A DNA stretch of 64,000 nt from Helicobacter pametensis ATCC 51478 (GCF_000518225.1 NZ_JADE01000006.1:62001-126000), one strand, 5' to 3'; positions 33,582 to 43,086 are shown, counted from the stretch's first letter. Translations and numbers: made by a program. Notes: generated by a model not told the origin, from the sequence alone.

Positions 33582-34232
33582 ATGGAGAATTGGAAGGGTT
33601 ATTTCAAAGATATTGACGATGCACTCAAACAGCTTGTCGATCGTATCGAATTGACTGATCTTGGCAATACCGTGATTCTTGGGCTTTTTGGAGAAAAAAC
33701 ACTTTTGGCAAAGCGGGTGGCTCAGTATTATGGTTTGCCTTTGGAATATTTATTGACAGCCCCCATTCGTGCACCAGAGAATCGAGATTGTATCATTGCT
33801 CTTGTGAGCGAAAAAATGGATGTTGTGCTAGATGCTCAGCTTGCAGAATCATTTGATATCTCTTATGATCAAATCTATGCCCAAGCCACGAGGGTGGCTG
33901 AGCGAGTGATTTTGCCAAGAGTTAAGAGGTTGCGGGGAGAAAATGCCATGATGGACTTCAAAGATAGAGATGTATTGATTGTCAATGAAGGGGTAGAGCT
34001 TGGATTTGAGGTTGAGCTTGCCATCAAAATGTGTCTTAAGGACAAATGCCGAAGCCTCTCTCTTGCTACTCCTGTGGTGCCCTCAGATATCTTGGAGCTT
34101 TTGCTAGCACAATGTGATTGTGTGTATAGTGTGCTAAGCCCTCAATACTTTGTCTCTATGCCTTATTACTACAAAGATTTATTGAGTGTTGAAAGCGAGG
34201 CGCTTTTATCCTTGAGTCGATCTAATTTGTAA
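33582..34232 (+). CDS. Degenerate phosphoribosyltransferase-like protein
   Basis: The 216-residue protein resembles type I phosphoribosyltransferases. The strand and loop DVLIVNEGVELGFEVELAIK occupies the position of the PRPP-binding motif, but the usual acidic pair and small residues (DDGxxTG) are changed to NEGVELG. PRPP binding is therefore doubtful and the role may be regulatory or structural. It sits between lptD and pnp, an order conserved in Helicobacter. AAGGAG precedes the ATG. Confidence 0.7.
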   Translation: MENWKGYFKDIDDALKQLVDRIELTDLGNTVILGLFGEKTLLAKRVAQYYGLPLEYLLTAPIRAPENRDCIIALVSEKMDVVLDAQLAESFDISYDQIYAQATRVAERVILPRVKRLRGENAMMDFKDRDVLIVNEGVELGFEVELAIKMCLKDKCRSLSLATPVVPSDILELLLAQCDCVYSVLSPQYFVSMPYYYKDLLSVESEALLSLSRSNL

Positions 34233-34265
34233 TAGAATCACAAAATTTTTATGCGGAGTATGATT

Positions 34266-36338
34266 GTGGGTGAGATGACTGTCCATTTGGATTCAATGAT
34301 TGAGAATTTTGATTTTACAAAAGCCGCACAACAGGCCTCGGGATCAGTGTGGTATTGTTGTGGAAAAACTGTGATTTTGGCAAGTGTCGCTGTGGATTAT
34401 GACACAGTGCTAGAGGAAGATTTCCTACCGCTAACTGTGCAATATATTGAAAAAACCTATGCAAATGCCAAATTCCCTTCAGGGTTTATCAAGCGCGAGA
34501 GTAAGCCTAGTGATTTTGAAACCTTGACTTCAAGGTTGATTGATCGCACATTGCGTCCACTTTTCCCCAAAGGCTATGCTCATCCAACTCAAATTAGCGT
34601 GATGGTGTTGAGTTATGATGGGGTGAGTGATCTTCAAGTATGCGCTCTCAATGCAGCCTCAAGTGCCCTTTATGTCTCTGATTTGCCTATTTTTGTCCCA
34701 GTCAATGCGGTGCGGATCGGAAAAAATCAATCAGGTTTTCTGATCAATCCAAGTATGCAAGAGATGCAAGGGAGCACACTCGATCTTTATATTTCTGGAT
34801 ATTTGGATCATGTATTGATGATTGAGATGAGAAGTTTGCCCAATGATGATTTGTGCGAATTAAGTGAGGCTGAATTTTTTGAAGCTGTTGAGCTAGCCAA
34901 GCGTGTGATCTCAGAGCGATCTAGGAGATATGAAGAGAGCTTTGAGGGAGCAAAGAAAGAGCCGATCAAGCTTCAAATCAAAATAGATCAAGCAAGAGAT
35001 GAGGCTGTGGAGTGGATTTGGATGCATTATCACAAAGAGCTTGCTTTGACTCTTGGAAAGATGGCAAAAAGTGAGCGTGCAAGTGAGCTCAAAAATCTTG
35101 CTCTAAGAATCCAAGAGCAAGTTTCTTGGGAATTCTCTGAAGTCTTGAAGGCACTTGAGATCTGTAAGAAGCGAATGTTGCGAGAGATGATCCTCAAAGA
35201 TCAAAAACGCGCAGATGGACGAGCACTTGATGAGGTGCGAGAGATTTGGATTGAGACCAATATACTGCCATGTGCACATGGTTCTTGTTTGTTTAAAAGA
35301 GGGCAAACTCAAGCGCTTGTTGTTGCAACGATTGGATCAGATAATGATGCTCAAAGCTATGAGTTACTTGGAGATAAAACCACTTCAAAAGAACGCTTTA
35401 TGGTGCATTACAACTTCCCTGGATTTAGCGTGGGGGAGGCAAGTATGATCGGAGCTCCTGGGCGTCGAGAGCTAGGACATGGAAATCTTGCCAAAAGAGC
35501 ACTTGAAGCAAGTCTTAAGGATCGAAGAGTTGTGAGATTGGTCTCTGAAATTTTGGAATCTAATGGCTCAAGTTCGATGGCGACAGTTTGTGGAGGATCT
35601 CTTGCATTGGCAGCAAGTGGAGTGGAAACACATGAGCTTGTTGCAGGTGTGGCTATGGGACTTGTCAAAGAAAATGAGTCTTATGCAGTCTTGACAGATA
35701 TCATGGGATTGGAAGATCATTGTGGAGATATGGATTTTAAGGTGGCTGGGACCAAAAGAGGGATTACAGCTTTACAGATGGATATCAAGCTTGGAGGAAT
35801 GAAGTCTGAGATCTTAAAGGGGGCTATCGAGCAGGCAAGAGAGGCACGCTTGCATATTTTAGGACTGATGGAAGAAGCATGTGCGAAGATAGAGATCAAT
35901 GAAGAGATTGTGCCATCTGTGATTACTTTTGATGTGCCTGTGGAGCGCATTGTTGAAATCATCGGGACTGGGGGCAAGGTGATCAAAGAGATTATTGAGC
36001 GTTTTGGGGTCAATATTGATCTGGATCGCACCAAGGGTGAAGTTAGAATCAATGGTTTGGGCGCAGAGCGTCTCAAAAATGCCAAAGAATATATTTTGAG
36101 TCTCTTGGCAAAGGGAAAGGTAAGAGATTTTGCGGATTATGAGGTGGGGATGTGTTTTGATGGAAAGATCAAGAAGATTGTTGATTTTGGAGCTTTTATT
36201 GAGATGCCAAATGGTGGGGATGGATTGCTTCATATTAGTAAGATTCGAGGAAAGAGAGAGAATCTGAGAGAGGGAGAGATCTTGGGTTGCAGGGTGCTTT
36301 CTGTCAGTCAAAACAAAATTGAGCTTGATTTAGTCTAA
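34266..36338 (+). CDS. pnp: Polynucleotide phosphorylase
   Basis: The 690-residue 3'-5' exoribonuclease phosphorolyses RNA in mRNA turnover. It has two RNase PH domains (about 5-225 and 305-530), a KH domain with VERIVEIIGTGGKVIKEIIERFG and a C-terminal S1 domain (GKIKKIVDFGAFIEMP). The second PH domain contains the active-site stretch SNGSSSMATVCGGSLAL. GGAG at 34255-34258 fits the GTG at 34266, which also gives the same N-terminal length as H. pylori Pnp. The frame is open from an ATG at 34251 that lacks a ribosome-binding site. Confidence 0.93.
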   Translation: MGEMTVHLDSMIENFDFTKAAQQASGSVWYCCGKTVILASVAVDYDTVLEEDFLPLTVQYIEKTYANAKFPSGFIKRESKPSDFETLTSRLIDRTLRPLFPKGYAHPTQISVMVLSYDGVSDLQVCALNAASSALYVSDLPIFVPVNAVRIGKNQSGFLINPSMQEMQGSTLDLYISGYLDHVLMIEMRSLPNDDLCELSEAEFFEAVELAKRVISERSRRYEESFEGAKKEPIKLQIKIDQARDEAVEWIWMHYHKELALTLGKMAKSERASELKNLALRIQEQVSWEFSEVLKALEICKKRMLREMILKDQKRADGRALDEVREIWIETNILPCAHGSCLFKRGQTQALVVATIGSDNDAQSYELLGDKTTSKERFMVHYNFPGFSVGEASMIGAPGRRELGHGNLAKRALEASLKDRRVVRLVSEILESNGSSSMATVCGGSLALAASGVETHELVAGVAMGLVKENESYAVLTDIMGLEDHCGDMDFKVAGTKRGITALQMDIKLGGMKSEILKGAIEQAREARLHILGLMEEACAKIEINEEIVPSVITFDVPVERIVEIIGTGGKVIKEIIERFGVNIDLDRTKGEVRINGLGAERLKNAKEYILSLLAKGKVRDFADYEVGMCFDGKIKKIVDFGAFIEMPNGGDGLLHISKIRGKRENLREGEILGCRVLSVSQNKIELDLV

Positions 36339-36363
36339 TTTATGGCTGAAAGCTTGGTTTTTT

Positions 36364-36372
36364 TGATAGAAT
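36364..36372 (+). promoter_or_regulatory. Extended -10 promoter of atpE
   Basis: TGATAGAAT after a run of T fits TGnTATAAT and would begin atpE mRNA near 36379 with a leader of about 58 nt. Confidence 0.45.
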
Positions 36373-36436
36373 TTCGACTTCATTTGAGCTAGTAGGGGAC
36401 TGATCCGAACGCCAGATTTATGATTTAAGGAAAAAG

Positions 36437-36739
36437 ATGAAAAAGATTGCTCTTTTGATGTTTGTTTGTTTAGGTTTTGCTTTTGCTGATGATATGACAA
36501 TGGTCAAGGCATACTCTGTTTTGGGTGCTGTTGTTGGTCTTGGTATCGCAGCTTTTGGTGGTGCTCTTGGAATGGGTTATACAGCTTCTGCGACAATTTC
36601 TGGGATTGCTAGAAATCCAAGCGTTGGTGGAAAACTAACCGGAACGATGTTTATCGCTCTAGCTTTGATTGAAGCACAAGTTATTTATACTCTTGTTTTG
36701 GCAATCATCGCATTTTATGCCAATCCTTTTATCGCTTAA
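36437..36739 (+). CDS. atpE: ATP synthase F0 subunit c
   Basis: The 100-residue proteolipid has an N-terminal signal-like helix (MKKIALLMFVCLGFAFA), which is typical for epsilonproteobacterial subunit c. Two membrane helices joined by the polar loop ARNPSVGGKL follow. The ion-binding carboxylate is Glu in ALIEAQVIYTL, indicating proton translocation. AAGGAAAAAG precedes the ATG. It stands alone, followed by two tRNA genes. Confidence 0.95.
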   Translation: MKKIALLMFVCLGFAFADDMTMVKAYSVLGAVVGLGIAAFGGALGMGYTASATISGIARNPSVGGKLTGTMFIALALIEAQVIYTLVLAIIAFYANPFIA

Positions 36740-36774
36740 AACAAAATAGGGGGTAAAAAGGGGGAGGGGGTTAT

Positions 36775-36859
36775 GCGCTGGTGGTGGAACTGGTAGACAC
36801 GCTATCTTGAGGGGGTAGTGAGGAAACTCGTGCGAGTTCGAGTCTCGCTCAGCGCACCA
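36775..36859 (+). tRNA. tRNA-Leu (anticodon GAG)
   Basis: The acceptor stem is GCGCTGG/TCAGCGC with encoded ACCA at 36856-36859. The anticodon stem CTATC/GGTAG encloses TTGAGGG, giving GAG. A long variable arm and the GTTCGAGTC T loop confirm a class II leucine tRNA. Confidence 0.95.
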
Positions 36860-36877
36860 TATATCTTGATCATTTGT

Positions 36878-36964
36878 GCCGGAGTGGTGAAACTGGTAGA
36901 CGCGCTAGACTCAAAATCTGGTAGGGGCAACCCTGTGTCGGTTCGAGTCCGACCTTCGGCACCA
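36878..36964 (+). tRNA. tRNA-Leu (anticodon CAA)
   Basis: The acceptor stem is GCCGGAG/CTTCGGC with encoded ACCA at 36961-36964. The anticodon loop CTCAAAA gives CAA. The variable arm GGTAGGGGCAACCCTGTGT is long, as in leucine tRNAs. It lies 18 bp after tRNA-Leu(GAG) and is probably co-transcribed with it. Confidence 0.95.
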
Positions 36965-37028
36965 TTCTTCGAATTTCTATATACTTCTCCTTTTTGTTTT
37001 GGATTTTTAAGATGTGAAGGTTATTGAT

Positions 37029-37748
37029 ATGATTATCATTCCAGCAAGACTACATTCAACACGCTTTTCTCAAAAAATGCTAACTGATATCCTAGGTTAT
37101 CCTATGGTTGTGCGCACAGCACTGATGGCAAACGAGGTCGATGTAGCAGTTGTTGCAACAGATTCTGAGGTTATCGCTGATGTATGCAAATCCTATGGAA
37201 TCCAAACAGTGCTGACAGATTCTAGACACTCTAGTGGTACAGATCGATGCGCTGAAGCTGCTAGAAAAATGGGGCTAGATGCTGATGAGATTGTGATCAA
37301 TATGCAGGGAGATGAGCCATTTCTTGAATCAGAGATTTTGAAAAAACTACAGGATATGATGCACACTAGTGATGCCTTTATGGGGACATGTATCCGCTCT
37401 ATCTCTTCTACTCAGGCTCAAGATCCCAATATAGTCAAAGTTGTATTAGATGCGGAAGATAGAGCTCTGTATTTTTCAAGAGCATTGATTCCCTTTGATC
37501 GTGAGGGTTTTGCAAACACTTCATATTATGGCCATCTGGGTATTTATGCTTTTAGAAACCAAAATTTGCAGCAATTTTGCACGATGCCCAAATCACCTCT
37601 TGAAGAGATCGAGAAGCTTGAGCAATTAAGAGCATTATGGAATCAAAAGACAATCCAAACGCTTTTAGTTGAAACTCAAAGTATTGGGATTGATACTCCA
37701 GAAGACAAAGAAAGAGCAATTGCACTATTTCAATCAAAGGGGATGTAA
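37029..37748 (+). CDS. kdsB: 3-deoxy-manno-octulosonate cytidylyltransferase
   Basis: The 239-residue enzyme activates KDO as CMP-KDO for the LPS inner core. It begins MIIIPARLHSTRFSQKML, with the CTP-binding IPARxxSxR motif. It contains VVATDSEVI, SGTDRCAEAA and INMQGDEPFL, which carry metal and substrate ligands, and the late YGHLGIYAFR. GAAGG at about 37016-37020 is 8 bp before the ATG at 37029; a GTG at 37014 in frame is less likely. Its stop overlaps the MATE gene start. Confidence 0.92.
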   Translation: MIIIPARLHSTRFSQKMLTDILGYPMVVRTALMANEVDVAVVATDSEVIADVCKSYGIQTVLTDSRHSSGTDRCAEAARKMGLDADEIVINMQGDEPFLESEILKKLQDMMHTSDAFMGTCIRSISSTQAQDPNIVKVVLDAEDRALYFSRALIPFDREGFANTSYYGHLGIYAFRNQNLQQFCTMPKSPLEEIEKLEQLRALWNQKTIQTLLVETQSIGIDTPEDKERAIALFQSKGM

Positions 37749-39103
37749 TGACAAGCAAAGAGATTGATCTTGGATCAGATTCTATTCCTCGATTATTTTT
37801 TTATTATTTTTTTCCAGCTCTGCTCTCTATGCTGGCTCTTAGCACTTATGCTATTGTAGATGGATTTTTTATCGCGCATGTTTTGGGTGAAGATGCCGTT
37901 GCAGCCCTTGGAATTACATGGCCTGTTTTTCCTGCTTTGATGGCATTTGAGCTTTTGTTTGCTGTGGGTGGATCATCTTTGATTTCGTATTATTTGGGAA
38001 AAGGAGAGGCACACAAGGCTAGACAAGTTTTTAGCTCGATTATTTATTTTGTTTTTGTTGTGGGGATAGGGATAAGTTGTCTGCTCTTTTGGTGGACGAA
38101 AGAGATTGCTATTTTGCTTGGATCAAGCCCAAAAATTGAAACTTTGGTTGTGGATTATTTGCAGATTATTTTTGCAGGTGCTTTTTTGATTTTTTTGCAT
38201 CCCGTTTTGGATATGTTTGCTGTCAATGATAAGCGTCCGATACTAGCAATGGTTTCGATGATTGTCGCTGCTTTGGGGAATGTGGGATTTAATTATTTGT
38301 TTCTCTTTGTGATGGATTTGGGGATGTGCGCTAGCGCTTTGGCGACGATTTTGGGCAATAGCTTTGCGATTTTGATTTTGCTGATGCACTTTTGGAGTAA
38401 GCGCGGAGATTTGTTTTTTGTCAAGATTTTTGATTGGAGAGCTGTATTGCGCTCTGCTAGAAATGGAATCCCCTCATCGATTGCTGAAGCAAGTGCGGGG
38501 ATTATGATGCTATTTTATAATCTCACATTGATGCGTGAAATGGGGGAGAGAGGTGTTGTGATCTATACTGTTGTGATGTATGGGGGGATTATATTTTTTA
38601 CCATTCTGCTTTCAATTGCTCATGGAATCCAGCCTATCACAAGCTTTAATTACGGAGCCAATCAGCGTGATCGTGTGCGCAGTATCTATTTTTTTGGTTT
38701 ATTGATCTCTTGCTTGGTAAGCAGTGTGCTTTATATCGCTTTTTATTATTGGGGTGAAGGATTTGCGCGCACATTTTTGGATTCTAAGCGAGTGGCACTC
38801 AGTGATGTGGGTTTGATTTCAGAGATTGCTTTTGTGATTAAAATCTGGTTTGTTGCTTATTTAGCACTTGGGATCAATATGGTGAGTTCGATTTTTTTAC
38901 AATCTATCCAGCGTCCATGGGGAGCGTTGTTGATTACGCTCTGCTACACTTTGATCCTCACACCCATATTGCTTCCCATCCTGTATCGATTTTTTGGAGA
39001 AATTGGGATTTGGGGGGCTTATCCATTGGCATCTATTTTGACTGTTTTGGTGGTGGGTGCTGTGCTGGTTTATGAATTCAAAAAAGGAGTGCTTGCACGA
39101 TGA
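37748..39103 (+). CDS. MATE family efflux transporter
   Basis: The 451-residue inner-membrane protein has about twelve helices in two homologous halves, starting LFFYYFFPALLSMLALSTYAIVDGFFIAHVLGEDAVAALG, the classical MatE N terminus. It exports drugs or metabolites using a sodium or proton gradient. The substrate is unknown. The start shares a base with the kdsB stop (TAATG), and the HAD gene overlaps its end by 4 bp. Confidence 0.85.
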   Translation: MTSKEIDLGSDSIPRLFFYYFFPALLSMLALSTYAIVDGFFIAHVLGEDAVAALGITWPVFPALMAFELLFAVGGSSLISYYLGKGEAHKARQVFSSIIYFVFVVGIGISCLLFWWTKEIAILLGSSPKIETLVVDYLQIIFAGAFLIFLHPVLDMFAVNDKRPILAMVSMIVAALGNVGFNYLFLFVMDLGMCASALATILGNSFAILILLMHFWSKRGDLFFVKIFDWRAVLRSARNGIPSSIAEASAGIMMLFYNLTLMREMGERGVVIYTVVMYGGIIFFTILLSIAHGIQPITSFNYGANQRDRVRSIYFFGLLISCLVSSVLYIAFYYWGEGFARTFLDSKRVALSDVGLISEIAFVIKIWFVAYLALGINMVSSIFLQSIQRPWGALLITLCYTLILTPILLPILYRFFGEIGIWGAYPLASILTVLVVGAVLVYEFKKGVLAR

Positions 39104-39741
39104 GTGACAAGATTTTATTATTTGACTTAGATGGGACATTGATTGATTCAACAGAGGCAATTTTGGAAGCATTTTTGCAGACAGCTAGTGATTATGATAT
39201 TACCCTTGAAGGGCGTGAGGGAGAGATTTGCTCTATGATTGGAATGACATTGGCAGATATGTTTTTGCGTATTGGAATCCCTTCTGAAACTATTCAAGAA
39301 TGTGTTGCAAAATATCGAAGCTATTATCGCGAGGTTTTTTTACAGAAAACTTTCTTGTTACCAAATGTAAAAGAATTGCTTCAGACACTTCCAAGCACCT
39401 ATCAAATGGCTGTTGTGACTTCAAAATCACATTATTTTTCTGAGAAGATATTGGAGAATCTTGGGGTATTGAAATTTTTCTACACCATTGTAGGAATTGA
39501 TGATGTGATGGAGCCAAAACCAAGTGCAGAACCCATCTTGAAGGCTCTTCACAATCTAGAGTATGATTCAAGTCGTGTTTTTATGATTGGAGATACGCGT
39601 TTTGATATGGAAGCTGCCAAAAATGCGAGCGTTGTGGGGATTGGGGTGAATGGAAAATATCAAAAAGATTTGGCAAAATACACTTCGCTTGTCTTTGCTG
39701 ATATGGAGCAGGCACTGCGCTACATTGAGGCATTGCCCTAG
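39100..39741 (+). CDS. HAD-family phosphatase (Gph-like)
   Basis: The 213-residue haloacid-dehalogenase superfamily hydrolase has motif I LFDLDGTLIDS, motif II VVTSKS, a lysine near EPKPSAEP and motif IV MIGDTRFDMEAA. The helical cap between residues 15 and 80 places it with phosphoglycolate phosphatase-like enzymes. The natural substrate is uncertain. It overlaps the MATE gene and precedes the por operon. Confidence 0.8.
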   Translation: MSDKILLFDLDGTLIDSTEAILEAFLQTASDYDITLEGREGEICSMIGMTLADMFLRIGIPSETIQECVAKYRSYYREVFLQKTFLLPNVKELLQTLPSTYQMAVVTSKSHYFSEKILENLGVLKFFYTIVGIDDVMEPKPSAEPILKALHNLEYDSSRVFMIGDTRFDMEAAKNASVVGIGVNGKYQKDLAKYTSLVFADMEQALRYIEALP

Positions 39742-39750
39742 TTTTGTTAT

Positions 39751-39758
39751 TGTAAAAT
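39751..39758 (+). promoter_or_regulatory. Possible -10 region of the por operon
   Basis: TGTAAAAT lies in an AT-rich stretch 40 bp before porG. It resembles -10 elements seen elsewhere in the window but lacks the spacer base after TG, and other TATTAT-like boxes follow, so the assignment is weak. Confidence 0.3.
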
Positions 39759-39797
39759 TATTATTATCTTTTAGAACAATTTATTTAGGAGGCATAG

Positions 39798-40358
39798 ATG
39801 CTAGAAATAAGATGGCATAGTCGCGCTGGTCAGGGTGCTGTGACTGGAGCAAAAGGATTGGCAGATGTAATTGCAGGGACTGGGAAACAGGTTCAGGCTT
39901 TTGCATTTTATGGTTCAGCCAAGAGAGGTGCAGCGATGACGGCATATAATCGAATCGATGAGGATCCAATTTTGAATCATGAGAAATTTATGTGGCCTGA
40001 TTATGTGTTGGTGATCGATCCGGGATTGACTTTCATTGCTGATATTTGTGCAAATGAAAAGGCTGGGACAAAGTACATTATCACAACGCATCTTAGCAAG
40101 GAAGAATTGATTGCCAAGAAGCCAGAATTGAAGGGCAAAGAGGTGTATGTACTAGATTGCATCAAGATTTCTTTAGAAACCATTGGTAAGCCTATCCCAA
40201 ATGCACCAATGCTTGGAGCACTTATGAAAGTGTCTGGAATGCTTGAGCTTGATTACTTTTTGGATGCGTTTATCAAATTGCTTGGTAAGAAACTTCCACA
40301 AAAGATCATTGATGCCAATCGTGAGGCGATTATGCGAGCATATAATGAAGTGAAATAA
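39798..40358 (+). CDS. porG: Pyruvate:flavodoxin oxidoreductase gamma subunit
   Basis: The 186-residue subunit belongs to the four-subunit enzyme that oxidises pyruvate to acetyl-CoA and CO2. It has the gamma-domain start LEIRWHSRAGQGAVTGAKGL and FAFYGSAKRGAAMTAYNRI. It is the first gene of porGDAB, with AGGAGG before it. The enzyme is essential in microaerophilic Helicobacter and passes electrons to flavodoxin (fldA, 1296-1796). The start could also be the upstream ATG at 39798. Confidence 0.93.
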   Translation: MLEIRWHSRAGQGAVTGAKGLADVIAGTGKQVQAFAFYGSAKRGAAMTAYNRIDEDPILNHEKFMWPDYVLVIDPGLTFIADICANEKAGTKYIITTHLSKEELIAKKPELKGKEVYVLDCIKISLETIGKPIPNAPMLGALMKVSGMLELDYFLDAFIKLLGKKLPQKIIDANREAIMRAYNEVK

Positions 40359-40368
40359 GGAGGAAAAT

Positions 40369-40755
40369 ATGAAAGGTTGGAATGAATTTGAAATAGGGTC
40401 TGTATTGTTTCCTCTTAATGAAGATGGAATCGGTGCACAAGAGAAAATGCCACAAGATCGAAGCTATACAGAGAATAGCTCAAGAAGTGCGAGTGTTGCG
40501 CATTGGAGGGTTCAAAAACCCATTCATAATCATGATCATTGTATCAATTGCTTTTTCTGCTGGGTGTATTGTCCTGATGCATCGATTTTGGCCAAAGATG
40601 ATCAGATGAGTGGGATTGACTATATGCATTGCAAGGGATGTGGGGTTTGTGTTGCTGTATGTCCGACAAATCCTAAATCTCTATTGATGTTTGATGAGGT
40701 TGAAGAAGAGCAAGATGCATTAAATAAATGGCCGCAAAAAGAAGCAAAGAAATAA
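40369..40755 (+). CDS. porD: Pyruvate:flavodoxin oxidoreductase delta subunit (ferredoxin-like)
   Basis: The 128-residue protein binds two [4Fe-4S] clusters through CINCFFCWVYCPD and CKGCGVCVAVCP in the C-terminal half and passes electrons from the TPP site to flavodoxin. AAGGAGG precedes the ATG, and the gene lies 10 bp from both neighbours. Confidence 0.94.
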   Translation: MKGWNEFEIGSVLFPLNEDGIGAQEKMPQDRSYTENSSRSASVAHWRVQKPIHNHDHCINCFFCWVYCPDASILAKDDQMSGIDYMHCKGCGVCVAVCPTNPKSLLMFDEVEEEQDALNKWPQKEAKK

Positions 40756-40765
40756 GGAGGATTGA

Positions 40766-41986
40766 ATGGCTTTAAAGTATGAATTATCAAAAATAGAAGT
40801 TTGGGATGGGAACATGGCAGCAAGCCATGCTTTGCGTCAAGCTCAGATTGATGTTGTCGCTGCTTATCCAATCACGCCATCTACTCCAATTGTTCAAAAT
40901 TATGGGAAATTTTTGAGTGATGGCTATATCGATGGTGAGTTTGTTATGGTGGAGTCTGAGCATGCGGCGATGAGTGCTTGTGTAGGTGCAGCAGCTGCTG
41001 GAGGAAGAGTTGCGACTGCTACAAGTTCGCAAGGTTTTGCTTTGATGATTGAGGTGATGTATCAAGCTTCAGGAATGAGGGTTCCAATCGTCTTAAATCT
41101 TGTCAATCGTGCCCTTGCAGCACCACTCAATGTCAATGGGGATCACTCAGATATGTATCTAAGTAGAGATTGTGGCTGGATCAATCTTTGCACCTATAAT
41201 CCTCAAGAGGCTTATGATTTCAATTTGATGGCATTTAGGATTTCTGAGGATTTGAGAGTGAGGATCCCAGTCATTGTGAATCAAGATGGATTTATTTGCT
41301 CTCATACTGCTCAAAATGTCCAGCCACTTAGTGATGATGAGGCATATGCATTTATCGGAGAATACAAAACAAAAAATGCATTGCTAGATTTTTCTAAGCC
41401 TGCAACTTATGGAGCACAAACTGAGGAAGATTGGCATTTTGAACACAAAGCACAGCTCCATCATGATCTGATGAAATCATCTGAGGTGATTGAAGAGGTG
41501 TTTGGGGAGTTTGCAAAGCTGACTGGACGCAAATATTCTCTAGTCGAGACTTATGATATGAGTGATGCTGATGTGGCGATCGTTGCGCTTGGAACGACTG
41601 TAGAATCAGCAAGAATTGCAGCCAAGAATGCGCGCGAAAAAGGTATTCGTGCAGGAGTTGTCTCTATTCGCTCATTGCGACCATTCCCTTATAAGCAAAT
41701 CGCTGAAGCTCTTAAAAACTGCAAAGCGATTGCTATGTTGGATCGCAGTCTTCCTGCTGGTGCTATGGGAATGTTGTTCAATGAAGTGGGTGCTGCATTG
41801 TGTCAAAATGCTCAGAATAGACCTATTTTGTCCAACTATATTTATGGACTTGGTGGAAGAGATATGACACAAAACATCCTTTTGGATATTTATCAAGAAT
41901 TGAGCGAGAATGCAAAAGCTGGAAAGCTCACGCATCCAACCCAACAATTTGTTGGACTTCGCGGCGCAAAAATGGCGTTTAATTAA
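40766..41986 (+). CDS. porA: Pyruvate:flavodoxin oxidoreductase alpha subunit
   Basis: The 406-residue subunit carries the pyrimidine-binding TPP half and domain II. DVVAAYPITPSTPIVQNYGKF is the substrate-side TPP motif, and MVESEHAAMSACVGAAAAGGRVATATSSQGFALM follows. It pairs with PorB to build the active site. AAGGAGG precedes the ATG. Confidence 0.95.
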   Translation: MALKYELSKIEVWDGNMAASHALRQAQIDVVAAYPITPSTPIVQNYGKFLSDGYIDGEFVMVESEHAAMSACVGAAAAGGRVATATSSQGFALMIEVMYQASGMRVPIVLNLVNRALAAPLNVNGDHSDMYLSRDCGWINLCTYNPQEAYDFNLMAFRISEDLRVRIPVIVNQDGFICSHTAQNVQPLSDDEAYAFIGEYKTKNALLDFSKPATYGAQTEEDWHFEHKAQLHHDLMKSSEVIEEVFGEFAKLTGRKYSLVETYDMSDADVAIVALGTTVESARIAAKNAREKGIRAGVVSIRSLRPFPYKQIAEALKNCKAIAMLDRSLPAGAMGMLFNEVGAALCQNAQNRPILSNYIYGLGGRDMTQNILLDIYQELSENAKAGKLTHPTQQFVGLRGAKMAFN

Positions 41987-41997
41987 GGAGAGGCGAG

Positions 41998-42942
41998 ATG
42001 ACAAAAGATATCAAGAACTTAAAGCAATTTTCAAGATCAGCAGAAAAATTTGAAGGAGCCAATCTTCTTTGTCCAGGATGTGCTCATGGAATGATTATTC
42101 GTGAGGTTCTAAACTCTGTAGATGGACATATTTTGATTGGGAATTCGACAGGATGTCTTGAGGTTTCAACTGCCGTTTATCCTTATACATCTTGGGATGT
42201 GCCTTGGATTCATATCGGATTTGAAAATGGATCTACAGCAGTTGCTGGAGCTGAGGCGATGTATAAAGCGCTTGCTAGAAAGGGTCGATACAAGGGTGAA
42301 AAGCCAAGATTCGTAGCCTTTGGTGGAGATGGAGCGACTTATGATATCGGTTTTCAGTGGATTAGTGGATGTTTTGAAAGAGGTCATGATCTGACTTATA
42401 TTTGTCTTGACAATGAAGTATATGCCAATACAGGTGGACAGAGAAGCGGTTCAACTCCTTTGGGATCTAGCACTTCGACAACTCCTTCTGGACGCGTAAG
42501 CTATGGAAAAAAAGAGAAGAAAAAAGATCTTTTGGCCATTATGGCAGCCCATGGCGCTCCATATGTAGCACAGGTCGCTCCAAACAAATGGAAAGATATG
42601 AATAAAAAAATCAAAACTGCACTTGATACTGAAGGGCCTACTTTTATCAACGCTCTCAGTGCTTGTACGACAGAATGGAGATTTGATTGCAATAACACTG
42701 TTGAGATGATGGATTTGGCTGTGGATTCTTTGGTTTTCCCTCTCTATGAGATCATCAATGGTCATGAGCTTCACATCACATATCGTCCCAAAAATGTCAT
42801 TCCCGTGAGAGATTATCTTGGAGTGCAAGGGCGATTTAAGCATTTGTTCAAGCCAGAAAATGAGCATATCATCGAGCAATTCCAAAAGGATGTAGATAAA
42901 AAGTGGGAACTTCTCCAAAGAAGAGAGGAAGCTGGGGTCTGA
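41998..42942 (+). CDS. porB: Pyruvate:flavodoxin oxidoreductase beta subunit
   Basis: The 314-residue subunit binds the TPP diphosphate and an iron-sulfur cluster. LLCPGCAHGMIIRE supplies cluster cysteines, and FGGDGATYDIGFQW with LDNEVYANTGGQRSGSTP is the GDG...N TPP-magnesium motif. It is the last gene of the operon. Confidence 0.95.
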   Translation: MTKDIKNLKQFSRSAEKFEGANLLCPGCAHGMIIREVLNSVDGHILIGNSTGCLEVSTAVYPYTSWDVPWIHIGFENGSTAVAGAEAMYKALARKGRYKGEKPRFVAFGGDGATYDIGFQWISGCFERGHDLTYICLDNEVYANTGGQRSGSTPLGSSTSTTPSGRVSYGKKEKKKDLLAIMAAHGAPYVAQVAPNKWKDMNKKIKTALDTEGPTFINALSACTTEWRFDCNNTVEMMDLAVDSLVFPLYEIINGHELHITYRPKNVIPVRDYLGVQGRFKHLFKPENEHIIEQFQKDVDKKWELLQRREEAGV

Positions 42943-43080
42943 TCTTTCAAAAGGGGGTCAAAAAAGGGTTAAATAAAAAGGGGGGAGAAAATAAAATACA
43001 AAATGTTAATTTTTGAAACACTGCTAGCCTAATTCTCATATAAAAATATTTATTTTTTGTTTGCTTTTTTGAATAAGGGA

Positions 43081-43086
43081 TACAAT
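43081..43086 (+). promoter_or_regulatory. -10 box of the nrfHA operon
   Basis: TACAAT, in GGGATACAATCTTAG after a T-rich stretch, would start transcription near 43093, about 46 nt before nrfH. The rest of the gap from 42943 is G-rich and then AT-rich, with no hairpin terminator for the por operon that I can see. Confidence 0.45.

Noticed and set aside
36340-36436. Terminator after pnp
   Set aside because: No hairpin with a T-run is visible; only a promoter-like element for atpE is seen.
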